Of a DNA stretch of 64,000 bases, positions 19,805-33,100 are shown one piece after another. Source of the stretch: Eleginops maclovinus (taxonomy: Eukaryota > Chordata > Actinopteri > Perciformes > Eleginopidae). The number at the start of each line of letters is the position of its first letter. The stretch's first letter is position 1. Below the pieces are notes generated by a model. That model had not been told where the DNA came from. It was given only the letters and a program-made list of their open reading frames with translations, and searched no databases. The position numbers and the translations under genes are program-made. Where the stretch lies: positions 21,318,518 through 21,382,517 of the forward strand of contig NC_086355.1 of assembly GCF_036324505.1 (NCBI RefSeq), given 5' to 3'.

Positions 19805-20465
19805 CCCAGTGGAGAAAACGTAGTGCTCTATAGGTGCCCTTTAAGCGGAGAAAACATGATAAAGTAACATTGAAAAGTTATAAATCCCCCTCAAGGGTGC
19901 CCCTTCCATTGATGAATGTAATAAAGAGGCTTTGAAGGTGTCCTTCAAGCAGCCTGATAAAGGGTCTGTGAGGGTGGACTTACTGGAGAAAATTGTACTA
20001 AATGCCCCTGAGTGTGGCCTTCCGGTGGAGAATTTGTATAAAGTATCCTCTACGCAAATAAAATGTGATAAAGTGTCCTTGAAGGGCCCTCTAAGTGGAA
20101 ATAACACGATAAAAAGTCCTAGAGGGTGCTCTTCCAGTGGAGAAAACGTAATAAAGTACCCATGGAGGGCGCTGTGAAAAGAGGTCATGTGATGAAGTGC
20201 CCCTCGAATGTGACCTTCCAGTGGAGAAAACATGTTAAAGTTGTTGAGGGTACCCTTGCAGCGGAGAGACGTCATAAAGTACCCTCTCAGCAAATAAAAA
20301 GTGATCAAGGGTCCTGAAGCGTGCCTTTTTCAGTATTAGAAAAATGTATAAAATTGACCTGCTGTTTGCCCCTCTGCAAGATAGAATATGTGTGAAATAC
20401 CCTATATCGTTATGCAAAAAGAAGAGGTGCCCAATAGGGTGCCGTTCCAGAGGACGTGTGATGCA
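19805..20465. repeat. Degenerate ~42-bp minisatellite
   Basis: A recurrent pattern of CAGTGGAGAAAACGTAATAA, then AGTACCC, then GAGGGTGCCCTTC repeats at irregular 40-45 bp spacing. Anchor copies of 'GTGGAGAAAAC' or close variants are seen near 19808, 19843, 20019, 20093, 20137, 20219 and 20258. Copies are strongly diverged and unequal. The 155-codon minus-strand frame here (19841-20308) is a by-product of the repeat (recurrent FHS/LEGH-like blocks) and not a gene. Confidence 0.65.
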
Positions 20466-23400
20466 GTGCAATTTAAGCTGCTAGAAAGTTAGTTTGTTAC
20501 CTGAGTCATAGATGAGTCATACAAATATTGAAATCATATCTGTGGTTTAGACCTTATCCAGGCACCTCCGCCCAAGCACTGATGCCGTATTCAATATTTT
20601 ATTCCGTCCCTGCCCCTCAGATAGCCTGTGTCTACCACTGAAGAGAGGGATGTGTTCTGTTTATTGAACACAGTCATTACTAAATGTATAATTTGCTAAT
20701 GGGAAATCCCACTTAACTTAATAAACCTATATGGAATACAGACATGCAGTAGACACATCGATACACACGTAAACCTCTCCTCTCTGATGGACCTCACGGA
20801 GAGCTAAATGCGGCATCTTAAATCATTAATTCTAGGTTTGCCTACAAATGTAAACTACCATACTGTTATATTTTACTCAAGTCTTTCCTAAGCAAAAAAT
20901 AAATCACACAGGAGTCTGTAGCACACACACACACGGACATTGAATCAGCTTCTCGCCATTACCGAGATGAAAAGTCATCTTGTTGTGGCCTTTGATCTTC
21001 CATTTCTCTACATCCTGTAGCTGGATAATGAATCAGCAACCACGCTTCTGTGTAATATTTCTCAGCATGGATTCCATAACTTTATTTCAAAGCAAGGCCT
21101 CAGCTGAGACAAGTCCGATTCAACGGTCTTACTGATGGATGTGTGACTGCATGTGTGTATAAATCCTCTCCAAGGTCTCAACATGTGACCTTGTTAGTGG
21201 AATTAAGCCATGCATTTGATACATCACAGTTGAGGTGATTCAGTTAACATCATGGTCACTGTAGTGTTAAAATAGCTATACTGTATGTATCAGATAGTGA
21301 TGCCATTAAGTGGACATTTAAAGACCTAGCAGTACTGGGGAAACTCATAGGCTTTCGTAAGGCAATGGACCATGATGCCCTTCAGGGTGGTCCCAGTCGA
21401 ATTCTCCAATCTTTGGAATGAACGATAAACCATAAAAAAAGTAGCATAGAACAGCAAAATGTAGGAAAGTGCTATAAAGGCTTTTTATGCTATACCTTTT
21501 TTTGCATTAGAGCCACAAAAGGCAACATTGGAAATGGTCCCATTGTCTTTTAAAGACATTTTGAGTATGTGGCCAGAACATTTAGACCGAAAACTGATCC
21601 ACACTGGTTTCATATAATGTGTTCTCAAAGGTATTATACCTCTGTAACTAAAGCCGAGACTCTGTTGTTGTTGTTGTAAAAGCTACCTTGAACCTCGGCA
21701 AGGTTCTGAGCAAGGTTCGGTTTTTGATGCCTCTGACAGTGACAGCCACATAATTACATATCCAGCAGCCATGAATCCTGAGTTTAACAGCCACACTGAG
21801 AATCAAAGGAAATAAGAAGGTTCACTGTAGAAGATCAGTATAGAGACATGCTGCAGTGAGAAGGCAGCCAGTGACTTTTGACAGGAAACTCAAGACCTAT
21901 AGCGATACATACAAGCCACTCCGCCCACACACACCAACATACATGTTCCAGCTTACACTTTTATGTAACAGGAAGATCTAACTGCCCTTAAACTCTTATT
22001 TAGCGAGCTGTAAAGGTTGTTTCCACAACCAATTCCTACCATGCTTATGCCTCTGCGTTTAACATATCTCTTCAGTCAGTAGCACTTTAATCACTAACAT
22101 GTGTTTTTTATGTCAGCATTCGTAGATTTCAACAAAAAAGTGGTAGATGTGGGATATGTGTGGTGGGAATGAACAATAAAAGGAAATAACTTCTAAACTG
22201 ATCCTTAAACCATGGCTAAATGCATTACCTGTACATCATCAACTATAGTGGAAGGCATCATTACACAGTGTTTGGGATGTTGTGTATGTGTGTATTGGTT
22301 TGCTTTTATCATGAAAGAGTAGGAATTCAGAGACTTTTTTAGTAAGCTCGACAATGTCTGCTATCGGTCATTAAAAATGCCTACAAAACCAGACAATCTT
22401 TATTTGGCTTTGTTTAACCAGAGATCAGTTTGAAATATTGCAGGAAGTAATGGAATAGTCAGGAGCAGCCACAGTAAGCTGTTGGATAAGGAGCTGCAGA
22501 ATCTTATTGCCTGCTTTCTTTATTAGCACAATATTTGTTTTTCTGTACCCCGGTGTCCTGGGAAAATTAAGACAAATCAAATTGCGTCGTCAACCCTAAT
22601 CTTAAAAACTATTTTTCACTAAAGCAATGCGAAGAAAAAGTGTCCATGTCCAATCCACACAACAAAAAATGTTCTAGAGAGAGGATGTCTAAGGGGCCAA
22701 CTACACAATATATAAAGTAATCAGAATCAAAATGTTTGTAGGCTAACGCTAGCTTTGGCTATCACCATTCTGCAAGTGCACATCAGCTTAATTGTATTAC
22801 AGCTGCCATGCATCAAAAGCCTTATACAGTATTGTCCTATATTTGTTTGTCGTACATCATTCTTCCAAAAACCCCTTCAGAACAATTTGGAAAAAAATGT
22901 CTTGCAGTCCTCCAGAAGCACATGACTAGGACAAACATTTTTTTGATGACAGGTATTTGAAGAAAGCACAATAAATAAGGAAATCTGTGTTTGTTGTAAC
23001 AATGCGTCTTGGCAACACTTACTTATACCTTTGGAAAGGCTGTTCATTTCACTTTTAACAGAGACCTTGATATTGGCACCTGGGTACCAGAAGATTTGGC
23101 AAGTTTTTCATGGGCGCAACCAACATATGCAAGTTCCTCTCAAATGTGGCACCATTTAAAAGGTAAATAAACATGCTATGCTATGCTATGCTATGTTAAT
23201 ATTTAAACTGCTAAAAATGTTCTTGCAGGAATGGTTGGTGTGCAAGCATTGATCAGAACATACACATTCATTCTAAATCTCCATGTACGTGTAAATCCGC
23301 AATAAGAATTTTCATTTTAAAGTTGTAAATGACAGGGAGATTGATGTTATTATGTAACCCACGGCAATAATGTAAATAAAAGTCTCTCCAATTTGATGGG

Positions 23401-24954
23401 AATAACCATTTATAACCCTCATTATTTCTGGGTTTTAACATGGGCACCGATTTTATGAAGATCTAAAAATATATTTTCCTGCATATTATATATTATATCT
23501 ATGCAGTACATTGTTCAAGTTTGTCCTCGAAACAGGCTTAAATGAACATTAAGTAACGTGAAGTTATTAGTTACGCTGAATTAGTTTTATCTGATAACAG
23601 CCAAAGCATGTCAGACACAGAAAGATCAATAGAAGTGGCGTCAAATTGGGGGCTCAATCTGGATTTATTGGATTTTGCTTGACAATGCTCCTTCTATGAC
23701 CTTAATTCCGTTTAGCCCTTTCCTTTTAATGCTCCAGAGAATACCTTATGCTAACAGGTTTCCCCAAACAAAGTCTTTAAGGTTGACGACAAAGCAACAT
23801 GCTTTATTTCTTCAATAGATGCACACCAGATAGTCACACAGAGCAAAAGTGGTTACAGTTTGGGATCAGGAACAGAACCTGGTACATGCACTGAGACAAT
23901 GTGACAGTGAACTCCTGTAATCCTCTGCTCTAATCCACCTCTACTAAAGGCAACTTGCCCACTTTTGCAGAGGTACTTCCCTCGCCAGAACAGCTGATTC
24001 AGCAGGCACAGTAGCCAAATGGCAGAAATCTATGAAAAACAACTTAAAGAACATCCCATTATCATAATGTGATAATAAAGGGGGATGTGCAGACAGAGCT
24101 GTATTCAGCAACAGCTTTGTGAGCCAATTTTAGCGCCATTGAATATTTCCGTTTTTTTCTCTGTAGTGGGGTATAAACAAAAGAAAAGTATTCGCTAGAA
24201 TGATAGAGAGGTGTTATGAAATCATATACAAGTACCAAAATACATCATCTTATGTCTTTATTTGAATGAACAAGCTAATAAAATATATAAATCTCATCGC
24301 CAACAGGTTTTTGTTATGTCTTCCCAGTAGACTTCACAGGGTCATCACAGGTGAGTTGTAAATGTGTTTTTCATTCATCTCATAATCTCTTCTCTGAATG
24401 TATTGCATGTTTGGGAGGATCTTAACTTTGCTTATTACGTGCAGGCTTTTATTCCCAGGATTATCACGCTGAGTGACGGCCAATGTTTTTTCCTTGCGGT
24501 GGGAATTCTCGGGCCTGCGGGCCTCCGATAACAAGAACTCAAATTGGCAGTGTCTTTAAAGAGAGTAAATTAAAATGAAAAGGATGGGAGTTCTAAATTA
24601 GTCTCTGGGAGAGGTGGCTTGTAGTTTGTCTGATGACTTTTCCTGAATGTGTAATGATGAGTCATTTCAGTCGACCTGATCTGTCATCCTAAGTGCAAAA
24701 AAGCATATCCAAAAGCTATGATAGGAAGGACGTTTCTTTAAAATTGATAAAAGCCAGAAGAAATGACATAAGATAAGAACAAACCTGTGTGATATTGTCT
24801 TAAACAAATGCTTAAGACGATAAATTATAACATTAAATGTGGGAAACTTTGCTTTGGATTTTAAATTGACGTTAAAGAATTGCTTGTTAGTTTTGACTGC
24901 TGATCACAATCTTTCACTTTCCCATTACTGTAAAATTGATGAAATTGTAATAAT
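20466..24954. other. Unassigned AT-rich stretch without genes
   Basis: No coding frame, RNA gene or named repeat could be supported across about 4.5 kb. Small simple repeats are present: ACACACAC at about 20925 and an ATGCT pentamer array at 23171-23195. This is consistent with intron or intergenic sequence. Confidence 0.55.
23171..23195. repeat. (ATGCT)n microsatellite
   Basis: Four and a half perfect pentamer copies. Confidence 0.85.
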
Positions 24955-25330
24955 ACATCTTTGTTTGTATAGCAGTTAGGATGCATCTCAAAGTGCTTTA
25001 ACAATTTGGCATACAACACAAGAGAAACAAAAAGCAAGACATTGAATTTAGGTCAGAGGTCAAAACATATAAGCACCCAGGCAGTGTGTGTACATGGTAC
25101 ATACACAATTACAAGAAGGTAAAAGAATAAAAAGAAGAAAGCGTAATCCAAAAGTAAGCAACAGATAACCCACTCATTAGAGGTATGACAGGAATAAGAA
25201 ACAATTAATAATTACAATAAAATACATATACAAAATACATGTACAAAATATAAATGAACAAATTAAAAAGATGCAATAAAAGATCAATTGTAAATAAATG
25301 CCCAGTGGTGTTTAGACTTGGGCAGTAATG
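24955..25330 (-). repeat. Probable L2-like LINE 3' untranslated fragment
   Basis: The start TTTGTATAGCAGTTAGG followed by GCATCTCAAAGTGCTTTA has the shape of the conserved 3' end of fish L2-type elements read backwards (AAAGCAC..GCTATACAAA). The remainder is Lys/Gln-like A-rich sequence with no coding content. The extent to the right is a guess. Confidence 0.4.
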
Positions 25331-26184
25331 AGTCCTAAATCTTGAAAATGTAATTCTTGAGTTAGCATTTCACCACTTTGGGTCCGTCGTCTCAAAGTCA
25401 ATGGGTTTTTGAGCTAGTTTTTGGTTGGATACCTAAATGAACATCTGTAGAGATTTTCCTGTATCATAAACATGTATCTGCCACGTATCAAATAGATTTT
25501 TTGTTGAGGGAGCTGTTGCAATGCTAACTTCCTGGTCAGTGTTCAAAATGACATCATCAGTGCCAAACTCTATTGCTTTTTAAAAGCTTGAGTAAAAGGT
25601 TATTTCAGCTGTTGTTTGAAAATGTCCACTGCGTTTGCCTCTCATTTTTCTCTGTATGGTGTTCCACAGTTCGGGGTAAACAGGTTTACCATCTAGTACA
25701 TGTCTTTGGTTATTACTTTGAAGAAATGATGCTCACATGACTCTTTAGTGTTCCACCAAGGAGCACCATAATGAGGGTAGTTACATCGGCAATACATGGA
25801 CTCTTCCAAACGGTAATGGAGGTTTGATTTACTCGTATCCACCCTCAGGGTCTGAGTCGCCTGTGGCTGCAATCACACTCAGCGCTTTCATGTTCCGTCT
25901 CAAATGGCTTCTCATATCTCTTTTTGTTTCTCCTTGTTTTTTTGTTGGCTGTAAAATTCTGTTGCATGCATGAAATACATAAACTATGAGCCTTTTTTGA
26001 ACACACGACCGCACAAGTGGAGCATATTGACAAATAATTTACGAGCTGTGTCATCAAGAGTATGCAAAAACCAGTTCACTTTTAAGGTATTGCAAATTTG
26101 ATGAGATGCACACTGCAAATACATGACTGCTTAGACAGATAACATAGTAATATATGTGGTTATGTATCGAGGTAAAGGGGAGTT
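25331..26184. other. Unassigned stretch without genes
   Basis: There are no supported coding frames. The block 25375-25640 (for example GTCGTCTCAAAGTCAATGGG) has the look of an interspersed fish repeat, but I cannot place it in a family. Confidence 0.4.
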
Positions 26185-26710
26185 AGACTAGCACCTTGAT
26201 CTAAGAAAAAGGATTGGGGCCATATGTGAAAAATATAGTGTGTAATAATATCTGAAAGGGGCCTTTTTCTGCTTTTGGGCTTTTTCCTTTCCAGTGTTTT
26301 TGTGAATGTAAATTGTCTGCAAAGACTAAAATCCCAATGTTCCCTGCAGTGGGAGTTGCTCTCCAACACAACCCCCCCCCCCAGCCTGAAACGCCTCAGT
26401 TGGACTCCTTTGTTACATAGTGACATCACTGTGTAACAATTGCCCTTCCAATAGCTAGCGCTCCAACACATTGTACATGATAGACTAAGGGGCTATATAT
26501 CTCTAAGTGGTTGATCAATCAGAACAGAGCTGGCCAGCTAACCAATCATAGTAGACTGGGCTCTGGTTTCAGACAGAGGGCGCAAAGAGGTGCTGCAGCA
26601 CAGACAGTATGAGAACAATAAAGAGCTTTTAAAGCATGTACTCATGTCACAGTAGAGGCACCAAATACGAGTATGAACCTGAAAACAGGTAGCATACTGT
26701 AATATATCCT
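26185..26710. repeat. TTAA-type MITE, copy 1
   Basis: This contains CAGTGGGAGTTGCTCTCCAAC, TAGTGACATCACTGTGTAAC, and further right CCAATCATAGTAGACTGGGC and TTTCAGACAGAGGGCGC. The right half (about 26540-26690) matches a second copy at 51843-52035 over some 150 bp by eye, which proves it is repetitive. The family is the GGGG-rich TTAA-targeting MITE type common in fish, in my recollection. The 103-codon minus-strand frame inside it is not a gene. Confidence 0.6.
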
Positions 26711-28540
26711 ATTTAAATATAAAGTTAAAGTTAGTTAACTTGGTTTATAGCTGATATCTGCATGGCTGTGATAATACAAATGCTCTGTATCTTTTTTCTT
26801 AATACCTGCAGCCTTACTTTCTTGCTTATTATTTTCTAAACTTTTCTGGATGGAACACTGCCCTTTCATAAGGGTTCTGAATGACAATGATCAGAGAGGA
26901 AAAATAATTGGAGGAAACCAATCATCTCTTCTTTGTTTCTTATTAAATAAGGACACTTGAAAATGTTTTCGAAAAAATACCTTGATTTTCTGGTGAATAA
27001 TAGAATAATCACAACCAGGAAAACAACTGTCTTTTCATCAAAGGAAATCATGAATAACACATTTTGAATCAAAAGAAAATGAAAATCAATGTCCTACATC
27101 TCCCCAAACACTTGTCCAAGTTTTTACGGCAGACTTGTATTATTCCTGATGTTCTTCCCCATCTTTAGCAAATGCCCCCAAATTACATGTGTAAAAGTTT
27201 TAATTTCATAGACAATAAGGGCATGGAAATGATGAACGTCAGTGCGTCTACAGCAAAGAAGGATGTGTGTGACTTGCTTATTGTGTCACAAAGTCTGCAG
27301 GGGGATTAGGTTGATTTTTGGATACAGTTGGAGACAGTTTTTGTGCTGTTTCCTGTACTGATTGTCACTATTGGGTGTTTTCTTTAACCAAAGTTATTTT
27401 CACCAAAATCAGATCTTACATGAACCACATCTTGATCTTACCAAACCTTAACCATTGGAACAATGCTGAATTTGCTCAAAAACATGTATTGTCTTTTATA
27501 TTTTCAGGACTTGTGGGACGGCAGGGACTAGACAAACATAACTTCTTTCTGAATGATATGGTATGTTTAAAGGCAATGTTTCTCTAAAGAAATTAAGGGC
27601 TACAACACTGGGTATTCACCAAGGAAAACAATGTGCGTATTTCACATGTTACTTGCATACTTAAGTAATGTCTTTTTTTCTAAACCTCACAAAGTAGTTT
27701 TACTGTCTAAAATCAACCAAGTGGTTTCCTGGAAAGATGTACGTTTGTTTTGAAAAGAATGTATGCATGCAACAAGCAGAAAAGGACACCTACTGCTGAA
27801 CATTCATAGGATAACAGACCAATCATTTTGTAATATATCATACAAACTAACTAATACAAGTTGAACAATAGCAGCAGTTGCACAATATAGAATTCCAATA
27901 CCTAATATTTTGGGGCAAACCAAATCCAAGAAACATTTAGTATCAACATTTTTAAGATAAGTTCAATGTTTCCATATTATTATCATCAGAAGAAATTAAA
28001 TCCGCTTTGCATTATCGAAACCTTTTTTCTGTTGCAAATTAGTTGCATATAGATAAATTAAACCACCATCAGAGAGGGTGTGGTGCTACACTTCCCTTAA
28101 TTTTAACAATTTCAACATGGCTGCTCGTCATTTTGACAGAACAAGCTTCAGGTTTGGTTGTCTCTTGAAAAACAATATCGCTTTCAGTTAGAATCGGTTA
28201 AACCATGGTAGAAAAACAGAACTGAAAATAGCTGACAATGATAATGACCTAACCATAGCATTGCGTCACAAAGCTGAAAGTCAGAAGACTGATGGTGACA
28301 CATATTCTTAAAAAGCCTGCTGGCTGAAAACAGGGGATTAGGATGTTGTTTGTTCTGATGTAGTGTCTTGCTCCCATCACATCTCCTCAGTATTCTATTT
28401 AGCTGCTGCCACTGTGTTGTAACTCTCCATTCTTCAATCATTCATGAGACTTCTCTTGTAGCTATTAGGATCTTGCCAAAAGGCTGGGCATGTAGCTCTG
28501 CTTTTGTCTTGCTCTACAAAGAGAAAGAAAATTACATTAC
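26711..28540. other. Unassigned AT-rich stretch without genes
   Basis: Only short chance frames are present (for example 27318-27587). No repeat family or splice-flanked exon could be supported. Confidence 0.5.
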
Positions 28541-28667
28541 CTGATCTAATTTTAATCATGACTTCAATTGCAAATGCACTTCCTGCAGCTGAGGAATCTT
28601 TTGAAGACAGAGTGATTCCAAATATGGAGAGATCACCTTCTTTTCCTTCGATACCTTTTATATTTAG
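28541..28667 (-). other. Weak candidate coding exon
   Basis: On the minus strand the frame reads SLNIKGIEGKEGDLSIFGIT and LSSKDSSAAGSAFAIEVMIK up to a splice donor CAG|GTAATG (donor bases 28540-28535). It looks protein-like but I do not recognise it. The upstream acceptor is poor, with an in-frame TAG just before it, so this may be chance or a decayed exon. A degraded second copy lies near 29230-29340. Confidence 0.3.
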
Positions 28668-29834
28668 AGACATACTTGACTAATTATGATGCTGTGACTA
28701 TTCAATGATGCAAAGCCTGAATAGAGACCCATTTTATATAAAGTGTCATCACCCAAATTTGGTTTAAACTAACTGCATCCTAATCCATTTACTTATCTTT
28801 TTGGCATTAATGGTCAATATACCTAATTTGCATACAATGTAACCTTTTTTTGTTAAATAAAGGCATACATTTTAAAATATTTAGACAATATTCAGATGCA
28901 TCTTGATGGAATATCACAGACTCGTCAGTGGTTTACATAACGGAAAGTATTTTTTGTGTTGGCATTGCTGAGGCCAGATCAGCTGTAACAGGCATTCACT
29001 GAAAAAACATACTTCAATGAAAGTAGTGATCAATCATTTTCCTCACAAACAATGTATCCATGTTCAATTTCTGTCTGAAATTATCCCTTCATCCGATATA
29101 CAAACATTCAATAACTGGCCAAATTAAACCCATGGACAACAGGAGGTTTATTACTGAAATTAATAAATACAATAAACTGCATATTTATTTTAATAAACAA
29201 CTCGGGAAAAGATAATCACTTTACAAGATCACATTTTAATTATGACTCCAATCAGCAAATGTACAACCTGCTGCAGAGGTATTTTAGGAAAACGTATAAG
29301 ACTTATTACGCTGCTGTGAGTATTCCAGGATGCAGAGCCTGAATTGAGCTCACATTTATACTTATAAATAAATGTCAGATTTGCTCTCAGACTCACCTTT
29401 CTGCCTGGATCCTAAACACATAGAGAGGGAACAGAGAGGAAAGAGAAATTGATGTGAGTGAGGCGTGACAATGAAAGCAATCATGGTGACATTTTTTAAG
29501 CCAATGGAATCAAACAAAGACTGGTGAAGCACAGCTGCCTAATGGCTGCAATATGCAACATCAATACTCTCATTTTCTCATGATATTGGATGTACAGGGA
29601 ATAATGCTGTGCTTCTGAAACAACCCAGAGCTCATTATGGAGCTACATGGATTTCTATTCCAATTATTGCAGCAGCAGATCACAGCTTCCTTTGGAAAAC
29701 TGTGTGCATGAAATGTAGATTTGAGTTGGTGTGCAACGGTGTATTTAATGTAATAAACATGTTTTATATTCCACCGAAGACAAAGTGGTCTCCAGGTCTT
29801 AGTGGCCTCAAGGGGCAGAAACCCTTGAACTTCC
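28668..29834. other. Unassigned stretch with a degraded local duplication
   Basis: The segment 29225-29410 resembles 28530-28745: both contain a TTTTAAT(T/C)ATGACT(C/T)CAAT block and, further on, a GCTGTGA(C/G)TATTC then GATGCA(A/G)AGCCTGAAT block in the same order and spacing. The rest contains nothing I can name. Confidence 0.45.
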
Positions 29835-30275
29835 TGGTGGAGACTGCTGGTGAGGGAATCCATCAGACTGAAGGAGGCCTTCAAGGATATGCTATCTTGG
29901 GGGACTCAGGCGGCTTCATCCGTGGCTGAGGCAAAGCAGCGGGTGTGAGAGAAGTTCGGAGAAGTCATGGAGAAGGACTTCCTGTCGGCACCAAAGTTAT
30001 TCTGGAAAACCGTCCGACACTTCAGGAGGGGGAAGCAGGGAACCATCCAAGCTGTGTACAGTAAGGATGGGATGATGTTGACCTTAACTGATAGGGTGTT
30101 AGGGCGGTGGAAGGAAGACTTTGAGAAATTCCTGAACCTGAAAGTCCGCCCACTATGTTAGAGGCGGAGCTGGAGGATGATGGGGATTCAACAACAATCT
30201 CCTGGGTCATTGAGGTAGTCAAACAACTCCACAGTGGCAAAGCCCTGGGTGTTGATGAGATCCGCCCAGAAATGC
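29835..30275 (+). mobile_element. RTE-type LINE fragment (second copy of the family at 888-3687)
   Basis: This closely matches positions 1780-2235 of the first element. It includes the peptide blocks MEKDFLSAPKLFWKTVRHF and GTIQAVYSKDG (about 29967-30070), then the nucleotides GGCAAAGCCCTGGGTGTTGATGAG region (30236-30259). It covers only the linker before the RT domain and stops abruptly at GAAATGC (about 30275), so both ends are truncated. The in-frame stop in GTGTGAGAGAAG near 29944 and others show decay. The extension left to 29835 is approximate. Confidence 0.8.
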
Positions 30276-30410
30276 AAAAACATTTTTTTGTTATGTTTAT
30301 ATAAATATGTATAATCATTTATTATATTTTTGCAATTATTTATCATTCTGTCACAAAACCCAGAAGCCGGGATAAATAAACTATTTAATTTCTGATTCTG
30401 ATATCTCTAC
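30276..30410 (+). repeat. Possible LINE 3' tail with TTCTGAT repeat
   Basis: GGGATAAATAAACTATTTAA followed by TTCTGATTCTGATA resembles the 3' end of an L2-like LINE with its short repeat tail. It is small and unsupported by coding sequence. Confidence 0.3.
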
Positions 30411-32744
30411 GCATCACCTTAGAAAGAAGATAATCAGCACCATTATTCATATTCTTATGCCTACCCACAGACAGCCGTGACCACAGCTATTCTCGTCAAT
30501 GCCATGTCACAAAAGCTTATTTTGAGAGTTTATAGAGAGAATTTCTTTTCAATTTTGGCACAAACTTCCATTATTTTTAAGTATCAAAATCACCAAACAC
30601 AGGACTTTACAAATACATGGTGATGACCAAAACTCAAGAATTCATCAGCTAAAAATTCTAAATCTAGAATAGGATTACATTTTATATTGATGATGTTTTG
30701 GATGGACATGGTTGCTGCCACTTGACTGTTTGGCCCAGGCAAACAACCTAGTCATATTTTAATAGCACACATTTATATACCGTGTAGTGTGTGACTGCTT
30801 CTATTGCAGTCTTTTGTATGTAATGCCATTGTTATTGTATTATAACGGAAGAACTTAAACACTTTGAATGACTTTGAAAGAGCTTTGAAGCCATGAGAGT
30901 GTCTCTGAAAAAACACAAGGGACGTCAGAAATATAGAATCAGAGTAAACAAAGAACACTTATTGTACAAAGAGACAGAAATAGAACCTGCACACTAGATA
31001 GAATTAAATGTATACAACATTCTGGTGCAGTAGATGGTGGTAAGCAGATCTGTCTTTAGCTCTGCTTTAATCCTCATCCTCATCTCACCTCAAGGATATG
31101 GATGGATTTTGTGAGTATTTCCTGAAATAGAACCCAGTTATGCACAGAGAAGGGGAATGCAAATAAAAATATGAAATAGAGGTGGCTGAAAAAGCTGCTG
31201 TTGCAAAAAAGGAAGAACTTCAGAGGAAGTGGGAAATCTAAATTGGATATAAGGATTCATCTGCAGGGTGGAGAAGGTGTGAATCTTTAATATTTGCCTT
31301 AAAATAACTGGTGCTGACTGTACAGTTAACCATGTCAATAACACCTAACAAGCAGGGTTTGGCGCGCAATTAGAATCAGCCGGCTTTGACTTCATTCGGA
31401 GTCCACAGCATCTCTAATGCAGGGAATCCTTTGAAAAATTATTTTTTTCTGTTGCATGCTCTGTGAAACAGGGAGGCTGAGGGAAACATTGGTAAATTGG
31501 GAGAAAGTGGATGGAGCCCTTTGCAGCTCTGCCATGCAAATCAGCAGCACAGGGTTTTATTCTACTGCAATGTATAACAAGGCCACAACCAGCCTTTAAA
31601 ACTTAAATAAATAAACAAACTGCATATTTAATTTACAGAACAAATGTAGTATCCTGTTCCTACCCAAGGATTGGTTCACGCACAATATTAAAAAAGGAGG
31701 TTTCAGTTTTCCTCTCATAATCAGATGTCTTGACCATGAAACGTGACTGATTTTAAAAACAACAACATGAAAAACAATATTGCGCAGCTGTTTTGGTGAC
31801 CCTGTAATCTTCTTCAGAGAATAAATATTTTTCTTCATCTTGATCAAAGACGAAGTAAAGCTTGTTATCTCACGGTAAAAATGAATCTATAAATCTAACA
31901 CTGTCTGGATTTGTCTTAACACATTTCACATGACAAAAGATTTGGTTTACTAAACATTACAAAATGTTCTTGCTGAAGTATCTGTGTCTTTTTCATTATT
32001 TTCTCCACGGTATGTCATGGAATAAATCTGCTCATAAAATAGTTTGATGGTTTAGGAGCTCAAAGCACTTGGTTATGGGATAGGAAATGGTTGTGGTTAA
32101 CTTAATCAGCTAATGAAAAAGACATTTAGAGAATATTCTATCATGTACCCATATCTAGCCCCTGAAGACCCCTGTGAATGAGGACTTCTCCAAATGTATT
32201 AATTTCAACACATCCAGATGCTCTCTGTCTCTCCTACTAAACACATGAATGCAAACTGAAAATCTTATACGGAATTTTGTAGCAAGGAAATCCACTCCAA
32301 CACTCCTATATGTTAGTTTAGATCAGTAAATCCTTTAATAACTTAAAACAATTAGACTTCCAGTCTCTTAATATTAATATTCTATCTTGTTTTTGCAAAA
32401 AATTCCATGCAATGACTAAAATTATAAAGTAACAATTTCCTAAGTTTTACTTTTAATTTCAAACATTTCTTAATAAATCCATCCATGCTCTGATTCTCCA
32501 GCACATTTCACACTCAACTGTGCCCTCACTGGTGAACAAGACCTCGAAACCCTTCACTTCAGTTAAGGACTCATTCCCTACTTGGAGTGAGCAGTCCATC
32601 AGTTTCCAGCTCAGAACCATGGCCTAAGATTTGGAGGTGCTGATCTTCATCCCAGCCGATTCACACTCCTTAGCTAACTAAATGTAAACAGAGATGAATA
32701 AACATTTGGTTCGAACTATTTTCGGAGTGGATTAATACATGTTT
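30411..32744. other. Unassigned AT-rich stretch without genes
   Basis: No supported coding frame. The minus-strand frame 31138-31344 and others are short and low in complexity. I see no repeat I can name. Confidence 0.5.
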
Positions 32745-33100
32745 AGAGCTTTACGTAGGGAGTAGGACTTTGAACCAAAGGGTCGCCGGTTCACGTCCCG
32801 ATTGGACCAACATAATACTGAGCGTGGACTAGTAGCTCAAGGGTACCAGTTTACCAAGGTCCCCTTGAGCAAGGCACCAAACCCCCAGTCTCCCTGGTGC
32901 TGGAGACACTGGCAGCCTCTTCGCTCTGGCACCTCTCCAGATGTACAGTATGTGCATGTGCAACCTTACCTCTAAAAGTGTATAGTGTGTAACACTGTGT
33001 GTGTGTACTAAAAATGCATGTGCATGTGTTCCCCTACCTCTGTACTGTGTGGTTAATTTATGTTTCTTTGTAAAAACATAAACACAAATCTTCTTCTTCT
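32745..33100 (+). repeat. tRNA-derived SINE, copy 1
   Basis: The head carries GGACTTTGAACCAAAGGGTC followed by GCCGGTTCACGTCCC, which fits a tRNA-like B box (GGTTCRARTCC consensus). The body has CCCTTGAGCAAGGCACC and CTGGCACCTCTCCAG, shared with the copies near 51.7 and 54.3 kb. It ends near a CTTCTTCTTCT tail at about 33089-33100. Confidence 0.65.

Noticed and set aside
19313..20308. Two 155-codon minus-strand open frames
   Set aside because: One is made by the degenerate minisatellite, with recurring peptide blocks; the other has no recognisable motif or splice context.
32745..32830. Possible tRNA gene
   Set aside because: The tRNA-like promoter boxes belong to a dispersed SINE with partner copies at 51.7 and 54.3 kb; no complete cloverleaf could be seen.
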